From positions 12,336,944-12,400,943 of the forward strand of contig NC_087083.1 of assembly GCF_026151205.1 (NCBI RefSeq): a stretch of 64,000 nt of DNA, read 5' to 3'. The notes under the pieces were generated by a model. That model was given only the letters and a program-made list of their open reading frames with translations, was not told where the DNA came from and did not search any database. Within the stretch, counting starts at the first letter, position 1. Every line of letters starts with the position of its first letter. Both the position numbers and the translations under genes were made by a program. Of this stretch, positions 11,573 to 22,449 are shown in pieces. Source of the stretch: Bolinopsis microptera. Lineage: Eukaryota; Ctenophora; Tentaculata; Lobata; Bolinopsidae.

Positions 11573-12070
11573 TTATAAAATTAAAACGATAATAAAATTA
11601 AGTAAATAATGAAAATACGTAGGTATTAAAGAATAATAGTAGAATATTACTATAAAAAAAAGCTCAGGATGTTTGAGGAACACTATCTGGGAGGGAGCGT
11701 GGAGAACCAAGATACTTGGTCTCCAAGTTAGAGATGTGCTTCCTAAGTTCCTCTTGGCCTTTAGGGCCTTCCTTCGACTTCCTATTGATGTATGAGAGGG
11801 CTTTCTGAACAATTTCTCTGTTGGCTTGAGGTTTGTTCTTGGGGAAGATTCGGTGGCGTGCCAGGCTTTATTGCAGGAATGAGAACATGAACTCTCACTA
11901 ACTCAATTGCTCGATTCTTCTGCCATGATTCCTTCTGGCCAGGATCTTTGGCACTACCAAACAATTCAGTTAGGTCAGTAACAAGGTCTTTGTCAGCTTT
12001 CAGATGGTATTGACTCTCTCTGAACTTCCCTCTGTCTCCAGCTGTTCGGGGATGAACCTAAATTCCTGGT
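11573..12070 (-). pseudogene. Unrecognised repeated gene, decayed paralog of 22,450-22,975
   Basis: On the minus strand this stretch follows the intact frame at 22,450-22,935 with frame changes: it keeps WQKNRAIELVRVHVLIPAI, the SHTSIGSRRKALKAKRNL region (read in another frame than its paralog) and the final tract ending in the same SRS...DSVPQTS-equivalent bases. Relative to the paralog it lacks a segment in the middle. Beginning and end are present but not in one frame, so it is a pseudogene. Confidence 0.5.
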
Positions 12071-12119
12071 GTATCTGCGGGAGACGAGGTATTGCTTGCT
12101 GATGAAATTAAAAATGTGA

Positions 12120-12370
12120 TTACCTTAAGTTTAATATTTATGGCGGCATTTGGGAAGAAGCTCCGTCCTGGAGTTTTTTAGTTTTTACTTTTTTTATCTT
12201 TTTCCGTCCCGGAGTTTAATAGGTGGGGGTCAGAGGATCGAAGTAATATTTCTAGTTTCTCCGACGTGCATAGATCGCAGCTGTTCTGGCCGACTTCGTA
12301 TCTGTGTCCACGTCTGACTATGGTCCATTTAATCCTGTATTCCAGCTCCCAGTCTTTGAAGGACTAGACA
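12120..12370. repeat. Block shared with 23,010-23,240
   Basis: The sequence GGCG.CATTTGGGAAG.AGCTCCGTCCTGGAG and the following 200 bases (through TGGTCCATTTA.TCCTGTATTCCAGCTCC) are repeated at 23,020-23,240. In both places it lies next to the same repeated gene, so it probably belongs to the same element. It ends at the site where the pogo-type MITE sits in the 9.27 kb copy. Confidence 0.65.
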
Positions 12371-14096
12371 TACTAAAATAAGTAATTTATCACAAATATT
12401 GTGTGTTTTACAGTTTACATTGCTTCAAGGAAATCTAGAAACTTAAGTATTATATAAAAGATAACAAGATAAGTCGATAGAAGCAAAAGAGTCTTTCGTA
12501 AGACTTATACTAATATTGAAACTGTAATTGTTTTTAAAGTATCGCAGCTTTGCTAATGAGCAATACCGCCTCTTGTGGTTTTAGCCACAGTTTACCTTGG
12601 AAAGCACCTTACTCGGCTGTAGTGAAATATTTTGTGTTGTGCTAACGCACAGCATCCTATGATTAGTTGTACTCTACAAAACCTGGAACTCTATAACTAC
12701 CTCTAATACTAGCTCTAATACTGCCCCCCAGGCTCTGAGATCTTTAGTTCTTTTTGGGAACATCTCCTCTGTCGAGGATTTTAGGGCCTTGAGACATATC
12801 ATCGCATCATGTCTTTCCCTCGCTTCCCTGATTCTTTCAAAAAATAAATTCTCCAGTTCTCTGAACTTCCGTTCTGTTGATGGTTTATCTCCTCTCTGCC
12901 AGTCTTCAGTCTCCTGGAAGTACGACCATCGGATAAAGTACTCCCTCCAGTACATTGGTCGAGGAACATCTTCTCCCAATGTCCCATTCACCAATTGCAC
13001 TATCTGATTATTGGTATAGAATTTCTCTGGTGGTGGTGGAGGAGGAAGGTCAAGTACTCCACGAATGTCGAATAGTACGGTGGAATTCCACTACAGGGAA
13101 GAGTTCATCCTGGACCGTTCTGTTGAATTCGACCTCAGGAGGTATGTCCTGGGTGACGGGAGTTAGGCTAGAGGGAGCTGGAGGTAACTTGGGAAGTGAG
13201 TCCCAAGGTAAAGGAGGAGAGGGTGGTGGGGTTGAAGGGAGTAGCAGAAGGGGTGAAGTTATAACCGGTGAGGAGGGTAGCATATCCGCTAGTAGAGCAC
13301 CATAACCAGTGTTATTTATACAGGCACGAATATGTCTCACAGTTTATCGACTATAAGTTCTTAATACTATTTCTCATTATATTTTTATATCTTACTTCTA
13401 GTGTGACTATATTTTAATATTATCCCTTAGTAGTTAATTATCATTAAGTGATACTGATTCTTGGATTCTTCTGGTGGTTCAATGACCAAAGCGTTTGACA
13501 GTTTATTCTTATAATGTCAAGTTAATAATAATTAGTAACAAGCACAATTTTCACCCTTTTCCTTACATTTTCCATTGTCTTCCCAAAGAGGGCATTGTTA
13601 AGGAGCTTGAAGTAGTCCTTTTCAAACTTGTCGACTGCAGGCTGCCTGAGTCTAGCGTCTCTGCAATATACGGAGCAATCCAAGTTTCTTGTCGAAACCG
13701 AATTGCTCGACCTACTTTAATCCCCCAATTTCTTTACTTCTTGCGTAATTATATTGTGTTTTATCTGGCAGCACAGGGTGCGGAATCAGGTAGACCATGA
13801 TGGCTCCATGACAGAATTTAAAATGTCACTCATTAAGTTATTAGTCTGACTCATTCCCTTACATGTTTACATTGCACATTGCTAATTATTTATTCTTCTT
13901 CTTCTCTACCTTATGAGGTAGCCCCTTGTAAAAGACATGGTGAACAGGTGGGACAAACTTGAGAAGCTCTTTGGTGTCTTCAAATTTCCCCTTTGTGATA
14001 TTCTTCCCAATGGATATTGGATAATTTGCAGCGTTCTTAAAACGTTTAAATTGCAGTAGGCAGTAGATGAAGTGGTAATAATTTTATGATATTATA
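12371..14096. repeat. Segmental duplication, copy B, left part
   Basis: Collinear with 9706-11,390. It is interrupted at TTAA (14,097-14,100) by the foldback element and resumes at 17,214. Small differences from copy A include a 7-base insertion near 13,063 and loss of a 7-base duplication near 13,138. Confidence 0.85.
12674..13340 (-). pseudogene. Unrecognised repeated gene, copy B (Pro-rich, PRPMYWREYF)
   Basis: Better-preserved copy of the gene at 10,000-10,650. The C-terminal 108 residues are open: LGEDVPRPMYWREYFIRWSY, then GDKPSTERKFRELENLFFER and a Met/Lys-rich helical end. The N-terminal Pro-rich part (13,050-13,340) is open in a second frame because of a 7-base insertion at about 13,063 that copy A lacks. 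The breaks are thus different in the two copies, as expected if an intact parent was duplicated and both copies then decayed. No known domain identified; no signal peptide or membrane segment. Confidence 0.5.
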
Positions 14097-14100
14097 TTAA
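14097..14100. other. TTAA target-site duplication, left
   Basis: TTAA directly before the CCCATTAGGG end of the foldback element; matched by TTAA at 17,214-17,217. The paralogous locus at 11,392-11,395 has a single TTAA with the same surroundings. Confidence 0.9.
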
Positions 14101-14232
14101 CCCATTAGGGACGACGAGTTTTAAAGTTTGCCGATTTTGATGCCGTTTAACACACTAGGTCACTTTACAGCAAAAATGAGATATCCAAAAAAGCTAATCT
14201 GTATCTCGTTTACTTTAAAAGATACAGCTATG

Positions 14233-14717
14233 GTCGCATACGACCCACTCGTCCGGGTCGCAAACGACCCATCACGGTTTTTCGGCTTTAACTTCTGAAA
14301 CAAAGACGTTAGGATAAAATAAAATAAAAAGCATAAGTTAAAAACATATGGTCAATACTGTGTGACTCTAACTTTTTAAAAATAAAGAATTTGGGTCATT
14401 AACGACCCACTCGGCTCACTTGCTTATTACTACATATGTCCATGTAACTTCTTGAATTCAGCCTAAAGCATGACATCATAAGTTCAAAATCGCCTCTCAG
14501 CAAGTGATAATCATCATAAACTGCGAAAAATCGGTTAAATGGGTCATTAGCGACCCACTAGGACCACAAAATTGATTAATTAAATATAATGTTGTCAAAC
14601 TTTTACAAATATTAGTATAAAAACATGTTATATCTTGGTCATTACTTCTGTACGTTGATTTAAATTTTAAAATCGATCAACTGGGTCAATAACGACCCAC
14701 TCGGAAGTTGAACCACC
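14233..14717. repeat. Left arm of the long inverted repeat
   Basis: Pairs with 16,370-16,857 at high identity; the arm resumes after an insertion at 15,134-15,246, which pairs with 16,258-16,370. The arm carries five copies of the palindromic motif GGGTCRNNNNYGACCC (near 14,233, 14,258, 14,394, 14,541 and 14,683). Confidence 0.9.
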
Positions 14718-15133
14718 GGAAAAAGGGGGCCATTTAAAAAAAATTATTTTACAAAAAATGTACGTTTTACAAAAATGTACGTTTTTAAAAAAAGTATGTT
14801 TTTTTATAAATGCTATATTTTATATATTTTGTATATTTTATATATTTTGTATATTTTATATATTTTATATATTTTATATATTTTGTATATTTTATATATT
14901 TTGTATATTTTATATATTTTGTATATTTTATATATTTTGTATATTTTATATATTTTATATATTTTATATATTTTGTATATTTTATATATTTTGTATATTT
15001 TATATATTTTGTATATTTTATATATTTTATATATTTTCTATATTTTCTATATTTTATATATATTTCATACTAAAAAATGTATATTTTTTCGAAAGTGCTA
15101 TATTTTTTATTAGTGGCCCTCCTCGTACACCGT
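14718..15133. mobile_element. 416 bp insertion in the left arm only
   Basis: The left arm is interrupted between two copies of ACCACC (14,712-14,717 and 15,134-15,139); the right arm at 16,370 has a single copy and no insertion. The inserted piece begins GGAAAAAGGGGGCCA and ends TGGCCCTCCTCGTACACCGT, which gives an imperfect inverted end around GGGCCA. It consists mostly of a TATTTTGTATATTTTATA-type tandem array. A small MITE with a 6 bp target duplication is the simplest reading; the superfamily is unknown. Confidence 0.6.
14813..15060. repeat. TATATTTT/GTATATTTT microsatellite
   Basis: About 250 bases of alternating TATATATTTT and TGTATATTTT units forming a higher 18-20 base period. Open frames of Phe/Tyr/Ile repeats result from this and are not genes. 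Confidence 0.9.
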
Positions 15134-15246
15134 ACCACCTCATCAATTATTATCAGTATCATGCTGTTCCACCATCAAGAAAGACACTCGTAGGTCTTAA
15201 TTCCACGCAAACCACGGGTGGCTGACTACTAGCCCTTCTGAGATCT

Positions 15247-16257
15247 GGAGTCTCACGGTAATCTGCAGATCACGTCACCCAATGACTGACGAATAATGGG
15301 CAGAATTGGATTGATAGGTAGGTGAGTTTATCAGCTGTTAGTACACGACCGTAATGTCATGAGACAGCAAACAACATGCCTATCTTTTCCCGATTCCTAG
15401 AACGTCCAAGAAGAACTGTACAACTGCTGGATTCAGATTTCAGATGGCTGCATCTACTCTCTTCGCAGCTCCCTTTCTTTACTTCTTAGGGGCCGTTCAT
15501 ATATTACGTAATCACTTATTGGACAATTTTTACGCCCCCCCCCCCCCCCCCCACCACATAGCTATTATGTCAAAATTACACAAGCTTAATCATTTGGAAA
15601 CTCCCCTCCCTCTCGGCCGATTACGTAATACTTGTTTTCGTTTTGAAAGCTGCCTCGTTGTTGCGGGGTTTGTTACCCAAAACGAGGTAGTTGTCTGAGA
15701 GATTGCAGGTTGCAGCACCGCCAGCCAAATGGGGGGGGGGGGGGGGGGGGCTTTTTCCTTGTCCTTCTTCACAGAGCTGTAGATGTAGCCATCTGAATGC
15801 AGCAGTTGTTTAGTTATTCTCGTACTTTCTAGGAATGAAAAAAAAACATATTGGCATGTTGGATTAGAATATGCAATTTGACCACTCGTCTTTCAGTATT
15901 TACCCAAGGTTACATGATATCTCGTATACTTCGTTCAGGGGATTTTTCTTGAGTGACATGATCTGATCACCGTGGGACCCTGGGTCTCAAGCGGTGGGTT
16001 GTAGCAGGTCGTTTACCAAGATTCGAAATTGACGAAAAAGGTAACAGAATCTAATAAGCAACAACAACAGCATGGCTATTACCTAGCAAGTTAGGAACGA
16101 CCGAACGAGGGCCGATTCCTTTTCTTTTGCGGCACGGCCACGGTCCTTTCGGTACAGATTTCCACGCACCATAGTATTATAGTCAGGACGCTACTCCAGG
16201 CATATGCAGTAGTGTTATTCTCGCAGCTCTTTGATGAGTGATGACGGCCCTTCAGTT
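15247..16257. other. Loop of the foldback element
   Basis: Between the arms lie a run of C (about 15,535-15,552), a run of G (about 15,731-15,750), and a box GGGGCCGTTCATATATTACG at 15,490 opposed by CGGCCGATTACGTAATAC at 15,617. These boxes look like the ends of a small ATTACGTAA-type MITE. They are enclosed by a further inverted repeat (about 15,395-15,460 against 15,775-15,838, sharing CAGATGGCTRCATCTAC). No gene. Confidence 0.5.
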
Positions 16258-16857
16258 GGCCCTGGATCTCAGAAGGGCTAGTAGTCAGCCACCCGTGGTT
16301 TGCGTGGAATTAAGACCTACGAGTGTCTTTCTTGATGGTGGAACAGCATGATACTGATAATAATTGATGAGGTGGTTCAACTTCCGAGTGGGTCGTTATT
16401 GACCCAGTTGATCGATTTTAAAATTTAAATCAACGTACAGGAGTAATGACCAAGATATAACATGTTTTTATACTAATATTTGTAAAAGTTTGACAACATT
16501 ATATTTAATTAATCAATTTTGTGGTCCTAGTGGGTCGCTAATGACCCATTTAACCGATTTTTCGCAGTTTATGATGATTATCACTTGCTGAGAGGCGATT
16601 TTGAACTTATGATGTCATGCTTTAGGCTGAATTCAAGAAGTTACATGGACATATGTAGTAATAAGCAAGTGAGCCGAGTGGGTCGTTAATGACCCAAATT
16701 CTTTATTTTTAAAAAGTTAGAGTCACACAGTATTGACCATATGTTTTTAACTTATGCTTTTTATTTTATTTCATCCTAACGTCTTTGTTTCAGAAGTTAA
16801 AGCCGAAAAACCGTGATGGGTCGTTTGCGACCCGGACGAGTGGGTCGTATGCGACCG
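16258..16857. repeat. Right arm of the long inverted repeat
   Basis: Complement of the left arm, uninterrupted. It carries GGGTCGTTATTGACCC (16,391), GGGTCGCTAATGACCC (16,533), GGGTCGTTAATGACCC (16,680), GGGTCGTTTGCGACCC (16,818) and GGGTCGTATGCGACC (16,843); one more copy lies at 17,181 near the outer end. Confidence 0.9.
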
Positions 16858-17213
16858 CAGTTAGTAAACAGCGTCTAGCTCTGTTTGTGAACATCTGATT
16901 ATCACGGGCTTTTCATATGTCTCAAGGAAATCGTTGCCCGCAACTATTTTGTCCTCAACAAAATAAGCCTACATAACGTTTTAATGTCCCAATCAAGGCA
17001 AGAAGTAAAGTGAAATATTTTCCAATTATGACGACTAATTAGCCTAATTATTTAGTTGTTAGTAATTAATTGGGTCTCGACTGGAAAGTCAATAATGTAG
17101 CCCAATAAATTTTGAGCATATGTGCGAAAGATTCGTTGGGTTTAGTATTATGGTTTGTCCTCTATAGCCTCTAGAAAAGGTGGGTCGTAAACGACCCTAT
17201 CGTCCCTAATGGG

Positions 17214-17740
17214 TTAAAGATAACAACAACAAAAAAGTCAATAGACACAAAAAAAGTATATCATTTCCAATGATATGGCAATGTAAATACAGCTCCAAGA
17301 AAACACATCAGATAACAACATAAAAGATAACAGAAAGATTTAAGATAATAACAAAAAGATAATAACAAAAAATAATAACAGAAAGATAATAACAAAGGCT
17401 GTTTATTTGGAGTCTCTTCACCCCACTAGTAAGGCTTTCGTGCAAATATCTCATTTACAGTCACTGCACCTTCTCCCAGTTTTCAAGGGTTTTTTCCTTT
17501 AAGGAAAGTTTTCGAGTGGGTGTACTGGTTTTGATAACCTTGTATCGTTGCTCTCCTGTCGGGTTGGGCTCCGAAACGTCTCTCCACTGTAGGGAAATAA
17601 ATATTTACAACCACCGCACCTTCTCCCAGTTTTCAATGGCTTATTTCTGTAAGGAGAGTTTTCGACCACAGATTGTGTCGGGTCGCCAATCTTCATCACG
17701 TCATGGTATAGAAAGCATTCATTTCCCGTAGCCATGTACA
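17214..17740 (-). pseudogene. Segmental duplication copy B, right part, with GRRCGGCKY exon
   Basis: After the TTAA the sequence resumes collinear with 11,396-11,540 and then with 8930-9260. The minus-strand exon fragment DVMKIGDPTQSVVENSPYRN with TGRRCGGCKY is the second copy of the piece at 9063-9262. Here an internal stretch (CACCTTCTCCCAGTTTTCAA and its surroundings) is present twice, around 17,470 and 17,620. Frame is lost after the Cys pair. Confidence 0.55.
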
Positions 17741-18900
17741 CCTTTAGGATGATTCACTGAGGTACCCCAGTCAGCTCCATTGTATAGAGATGCGGGGTCA
17801 GCAAATCCATGGCTAGTCTTTTCCCAAAATCGAATTCACCTTTCTGGCCTGTGTTTTTACCCTCCATCACGGCGGTGAGGCCCTGAGGCTGCTATACACA
17901 TAGTTTCCTCCGAATGAAGCCCTTGCCAATCTACAGATCGGTTCATTTTTAATACGGGTTTATGTATACGGGTATGTTTTAATTTTAGTTTTTTGTGCTT
18001 CGTAAACGTACAGCCTTAAATAGTGTACAATATAAATAATGGTAACCTATGTTTGATACAGTTCACGCACAAGTTCTTTAATTTTATCACTTAAATATTA
18101 TTATGTGTTTAAATACCATATGGCCTATACAGGTATTTCGGAGCTTCTCCCCATGTACTCCCCTGTAGGCTATGACATTGTGTCTTTAAACAGGTCAGTG
18201 TATCATAATCCCTTGTGTGCCGCTATCTCACCGGCAATCTGCGGAGAAAAGGACTGTTGTACAGGGATGCAGCAAGTCAAAGTATAGAAATTATTTATTA
18301 CTTGTATATTATTCTTTTAATTTTAATCTAGAAACTGTAATTGTTCTTAAAATATCGCAGCTTTGCTATGAGCTTATTGAGCACCTTACTTGGCTGTAGT
18401 GAAATATTTTGTGTTGTGCCAACGCACAGCATCCTATGATTAGTTTTACTCTACAACACCTGGAACTCTATAACTCTATAACTACCTCTAAATAATACTA
18501 ATTAATTTTAACTGAAAGTGGAAGACACAACCAAATATACTTATTATAAGAATGAGGTGAAGGAAAGAAGCCGCTCAAATCACTATTGTTATTTAATAAT
18601 GCCTTCCGTTTTTTTGGAAAAATGAAATCAAAGCATGGAGGTGGGGTATAAAGGTAGTCGGCCCCATATCTTTTATAAAAAAGCGACTTGAAAAAACATC
18701 GACATTTCTTGTGATGTTCGTTCCTTCCTTTCGCCAGCTGAAGCGGGATCCAAATATGGTATCATAAGCCAATAAGCCATCTTTTATTTAAGTCATAGGC
18801 TGACTCAACAAGAAATCGTCCATGCGCTATTTGAGTCCACAATTTTTCCAGATAGTCTTGTCGTTAACCGAAATATCTCGCTCGATACCTTCAGTGCAAC
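17741..18900. other. Spacer with partial repeats
   Basis: Contains short matches to other blocks: the GAAATATTTTGTGTTGTGCC box and AACGCACAGCATCCTATGAT at 18,400-18,440 recur at 9950, 12,630 and 23,440, and TATCGCAGCTTTGCTA recurs at the same loci. The rest, including 18,500-18,900, shows no recognisable gene. Confidence 0.45.
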
Positions 18901-18921
18901 GGTAACTGGTTTGTGGTGTTG

Positions 18922-19560
18922 TTAAGCTGATGCTGGAGCCGAAGGATCATCGGGAGCCACATCTGAAAGTGCACATTCAAAATCAGCTCCAATGCTGATG
19001 GGTATTTCTACTTCATGACGAAATTTACAATACATCAGCTTCTTCTTCTCAGGTAGTTCAAGTATCTGAGCGTCTACTTTCCAACAATCCTTCCCATGTC
19101 GAAGCAGCACCTTCTTACTGCAGAACCTGTTGAGATTGATAGCGTGAAAAGTTTGCACATTTTTAAAAGATATATCGTCATTTTAAGATAAAGATAGAAA
19201 AAAATGCGAATAAAAATCACTAAAATAATAACTAGTATCACATCGAGCATACTCACCCACGCCAGCAACGAGGGCAAGGATCTTTTTTGTTCTTATCTTT
19301 AGTCTGACCATACAGGAATGTTGCAAAGTCCGTGATCAAGACATAATGAGACGTATACTCATTGTAGATATGAAGAACGTGTACCACCTCTTTCACGCTG
19401 TACTTGTTGCTGGCACGTGCAATGAAGAAAATCGCCAGCACATGTTTACATGGTAACGTCAGTGTGTCCCGGAATTTTATGCAGTCACATCTCACTTCTT
19501 CCGACAGAAGGGCTGATAAGTTATTACATGAGAGGGCGTAACCCCTCCCATGCCTGTATC
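18922..19560 (-). pseudogene. SWIM zinc-finger protein fragment (MULE-like or ZSWIM-like)
   Basis: Two minus-strand exons. Exon 1 (19,257 to at least 19,540) reads ALLSEEVRCDCIKFRDTLTL then PCKHVLAIFFIARAS. The CDC...CKH spacing (CxC, 10 residues, CxH) is a SWIM zinc finger, which binds nucleic acid or protein in MULE transposases and ZSWIM proteins. It ends CPRCWRG at a GTGAGT donor (19,256). Exon 2 (18,922-19,126) follows CTCAACAG, joins in frame through a Gly codon, and reads FCSKKVLLRHGKDCWKVDAQ to an acidic/Ala/Pro end with a stop. This is the C-terminal part of a longer protein; no DDE core is visible nearby, so host ZSWIM or MULE origin cannot be separated. The repeated setting favours a transposon. 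Confidence 0.6.
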
Positions 19561-20619
19561 GTTTTGCACAGTTTGTGTCATGCTGGTTAGTGTCTAGTGA
19601 TTCTAGGAGATCTACCTCCGCTATAGAAAAATATAAATCTCTACATGGATATGGAACACGTCTTCTCTAGTCAGTATTCTACAGTCTGTCCTAGTAACTA
19701 GGAGAGTCAAGTAGGGGTCTATGGTGGAAACACCTGAGCTGGGCTCTTCTCATGAGTCGGCGGTTCCACTAGTGGATGCCGACTCACCAGAGGGCCTGGA
19801 ACTGGTCTGTATAAGTATGCGTGTTGCAGAGTTATTTTCCTGTTTGTACTCGTTCAGCATTTCTTCATTCTTTTTTAGCAGCACGTTGATTTTCTTTCAA
19901 TATTTGCTCATGGAGGAACTTAGATTATTTGTCATCGCTCAAACATTCTGTCTGAAATATGTGGTTCTAAAAATACTATTAACTATAAAACGGTGTTCTA
20001 AAATGACAAGTTTCATTACTTGGGTCTTCTTGAGAACGACTTTTCTTTGGCGTGTCTTTTGGTGTTGTCAGTTGGTTACAATGGTCTTTTACAAATGATA
20101 CACACTTATTCCAGATACAGATAACATCCTGTATAAGTTAATTGTTAGAATGTATTATCAATGATATCATTAGATTACTCAATCACAATATTATCAAATA
20201 TATCATTAGATTAATCAATCACAATATGTCCTTGACAGTGTTATTTTGTCTGCCATTTCTGCACAATGTCACAATTTGTTTAGATAATTAATATCTCCAA
20301 TTAAAGACGGATAGTTTGTGTCCAAAGCTGGTTTTTATAGGATCTCAGGAAATCAAGAAAGGGATACTACGGGAGCAGCGGCGGATTGTTGTTGCTGTTT
20401 ATTTCGAATAATCGTGAATCCTTCTAAAATTGGTTGAATTAGTTTTATGCAAATGGCACATATTACTATTAGTTAAAAGGCATAGATCAAGAAAATGATA
20501 GGAAATCATTTTCCTGAGATCTGCCAAGTCCCCAAAAATGTATCATTTTAATAATATTGCTTAGGTTAAACATTGTTTTGGGTTCAGCTTCATGAATTTT
20601 ATGGCTGTATAATACAGCT
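19561..20619. repeat. Block shared with 6.6-7.0 kb, plus a short tandem repeat
   Basis: 19,715-19,830 and 20,507-20,700 match 6635-7010. At 20,161-20,231 a unit of about 34 bases with ATCATTAGATTA.TCAATCAC occurs twice in tandem. The remainder is AT-rich with no supportable gene. Confidence 0.5.
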
Positions 20620-20904
20620 TTAATAAAGTGGCTTTTTTATTAATATGTTATTGATTGCATACCAGTCTATCTTGATATTCAAGACTATAAGAATTCTGAT
20701 AAAATATGGTTTGTACTTTTGTACCAACAATAATACAAAATTAATAATAAGAAAGAGGACATTTCTTTCCGCCGTGTTAGCACTAGAAGATGTGGTCGTT
20801 GATCTATTGGAGCAAGACTCTGGGTTGCAAGCGCAGAGTACACTGCACACCCGGCCAGCATTTGTACAGGTGCAAGACTTGCACTTTCCACCGCTCCCGC
20901 TCAT
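20620..20904 (-). pseudogene. Cys-rich CXC-like exon
   Basis: Minus-strand exon-like piece starting near 20,904: GKCKSCTCTNAGRVCSVLCA followed by CNPESCSN and a Ser/Thr tail. The dense CxxCxCx6Cx3CxC spacing resembles CXC (tesmin/TSO1-like) zinc-binding repeats that occur at the ends of some transposon-encoded proteins. After about 45 residues the reading turns hydrophobic and probably enters an intron. No other exon of the gene is recognised; the flanks are the duplicated block above. Confidence 0.45.
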
Positions 20905-20929
20905 TACTTCGTCAGTGTAGATATTTTTT

Positions 20930-22140
20930 CTTATTTGCCCGACATTTACATTAACATTACTCTCATACCCACGTGTGCCATCTTTTCACCTCGTCACCAA
21001 TAATGTATCTTCTATAGGACTCACAGAAACTAAACATATAGCTCAAAGCTGAACCCCTGAAGTTAATAAGTTAGTACAATACAATATTAAGTTAAACATT
21101 GTTTTGGATTCAGCTTCATGAATTTCATGTCAGATATAGTCATTAACTAATTACTTATACTGGGAAAATGTACATAAAATATGAAAGATATTCAAATTAT
21201 AATTGTAATAAAGAAAAGAAAATATGTTGAGCGTAAAAAGGTATGATGTTTTCATGTCAAAAGAGTAGATTAGCTCAAAGAAATGGGATATAGCTTGTAG
21301 AAATAAGATATAGCTTGTAGAAACATGAAAGATAACATCAAAATAGTTAAAAGAAAGCAAAAGAATAATGTGAAAATTTTCTTGTAAGGGATTTTTGAAT
21401 AGCATTTCACTATTTGTCCATAGAGTGAGAGCAATCGTCTCCGTTTGAGACAGCTTTAATAAAATAAAAGTTTAGTAATTCTACGTTAAAACAGCATATT
21501 TTATTAATATTTTATTCATCTTATGCAATTGTAACTTTGCTCGCTTCCACCGGTATGGTACGCTTTTGTGAACGAATGAATATTTAAATGTATCGCATAG
21601 TAGCCTATCTTGAACGCTTAAAAAATATGTGATATATAAACAAATACGTCATATATAAAATATGGTTTGTAGTTTGTACCAACAATAATACAAAATTAAT
21701 AACATGAATGTAGACAAGAAATACTGCGAATTTCTTTCCTCCTGTTCAGTTCACTGGTCACTGTGTCCATGCTCTATGAAGGATTTATTCACAGCGGTGT
21801 ACAATTGAAGTTTGTCTTTCATTGCTTGATTTCACATATCCCAGCCGAGAAAGAATTATTTCGAGGGACTTCACTGTTACATTTATACATTTGACAGATT
21901 ATTGTAGGAAGTGCAGCAAATATTTGTTCCAGGGTGTTTTTCTTTGGCAGTTAACTTTTTTGAGTTAATCTTGTGAACTGTGGCAACAAACTTGTCGCGG
22001 GTCAACTCGAGTCAGTTTTAATGAGTTTACTTGCCTTACTTTGTCAGTTACTTCCTCATTTATTCGTCCGTAATTAGATAGTGTTAGATTATATTTGTGA
22101 AAATAATAAAGAGAAAAATAATGGAGCCAGAAACATTGGC
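20930..22140. other. AT-rich duplicated spacer
   Basis: Repeats pieces of 6840-7380 (TTGTTTTGGATTCAGCTTCATG at 21,105; the TTAGTTAAAAGAAAGCA region at 21,340; ATTCGTCCGTAATTAGATA at 22,062). No gene. A 12-base direct repeat ATAGCTTGTAGAAA occurs at 21,289 and 21,310. Confidence 0.4.
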
Positions 22141-22320
22141 ACTTTCGAGCAACTGAGTTAGCCTGGACACCAGTTCCTCGTCCGCTTTATGGTAGTATTG
22201 CTCAGCCCTGAATTTGCTCCTATCTCCAGCTGGTCTGGGAAGTGCCCAACCTCTTGGTGTGTTCGTGAGGATGGGTGATGAGGAGTTGCTTGCTGATGAG
22301 ATAAAAATGTGATTATCTCA
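22140..22320 (-). pseudogene. Fragment of the 22,450 gene family
   Basis: Short minus-strand piece reading the equivalent of GWALPRPAGDRSKFRAEQYY and TELAQLLESANVSG, followed by loss of similarity. It is a second, 5'-end-only copy lying directly downstream of the better copy at 22,450-22,975, perhaps left by a tandem duplication. Confidence 0.45.
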
Positions 22321-22449
22321 GGTTTCTCAGAACAATGTCTCTGTTCGTTTGAGGTTTGTTGTTGGGGAAGATTTAATAAAATTAAGTAAATAATGTAAAT
22401 ACGTAGGTATTAAAGAATAATAGTAGAATATTACTATATGAAAAAAAGC

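Larger units (their letters stand above)
14101..17213. mobile_element. piggyBac-type foldback element (non-autonomous)
   Basis: A 3113 bp insertion flanked by TTAA on both sides, starting CCCATTAGGGACGA and ending with its exact complement TCGTCCCTAATGGG. TTAA duplication together with CCC...GGG ends is the hallmark of the piggyBac superfamily. Most of the element is a huge imperfect palindrome: 14,233-14,717 continued at 15,134-15,246 pairs with 16,258-16,857. The outermost 100-350 bases beyond the palindrome differ between the two ends. No transposase reading frame is present, so it must have been moved by an enzyme encoded elsewhere. The loop (15,247-16,257) holds C and G homopolymer runs and smaller inverted repeats. 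Paralogous empty sites at 8908 and 11,392 confirm precise insertion. Confidence 0.88.

Noticed and set aside
14758-15225. Plus-strand frame of repeated Phe/Tyr/Ile
   Set aside because: Pure consequence of the TATATTTT microsatellite; open in all three frames.
15484-15640. ATTACGTAA-type MITE inside the foldback loop
   Set aside because: Only short opposed boxes; no clean inverted ends or target duplication, so noted in the loop feature but not called.
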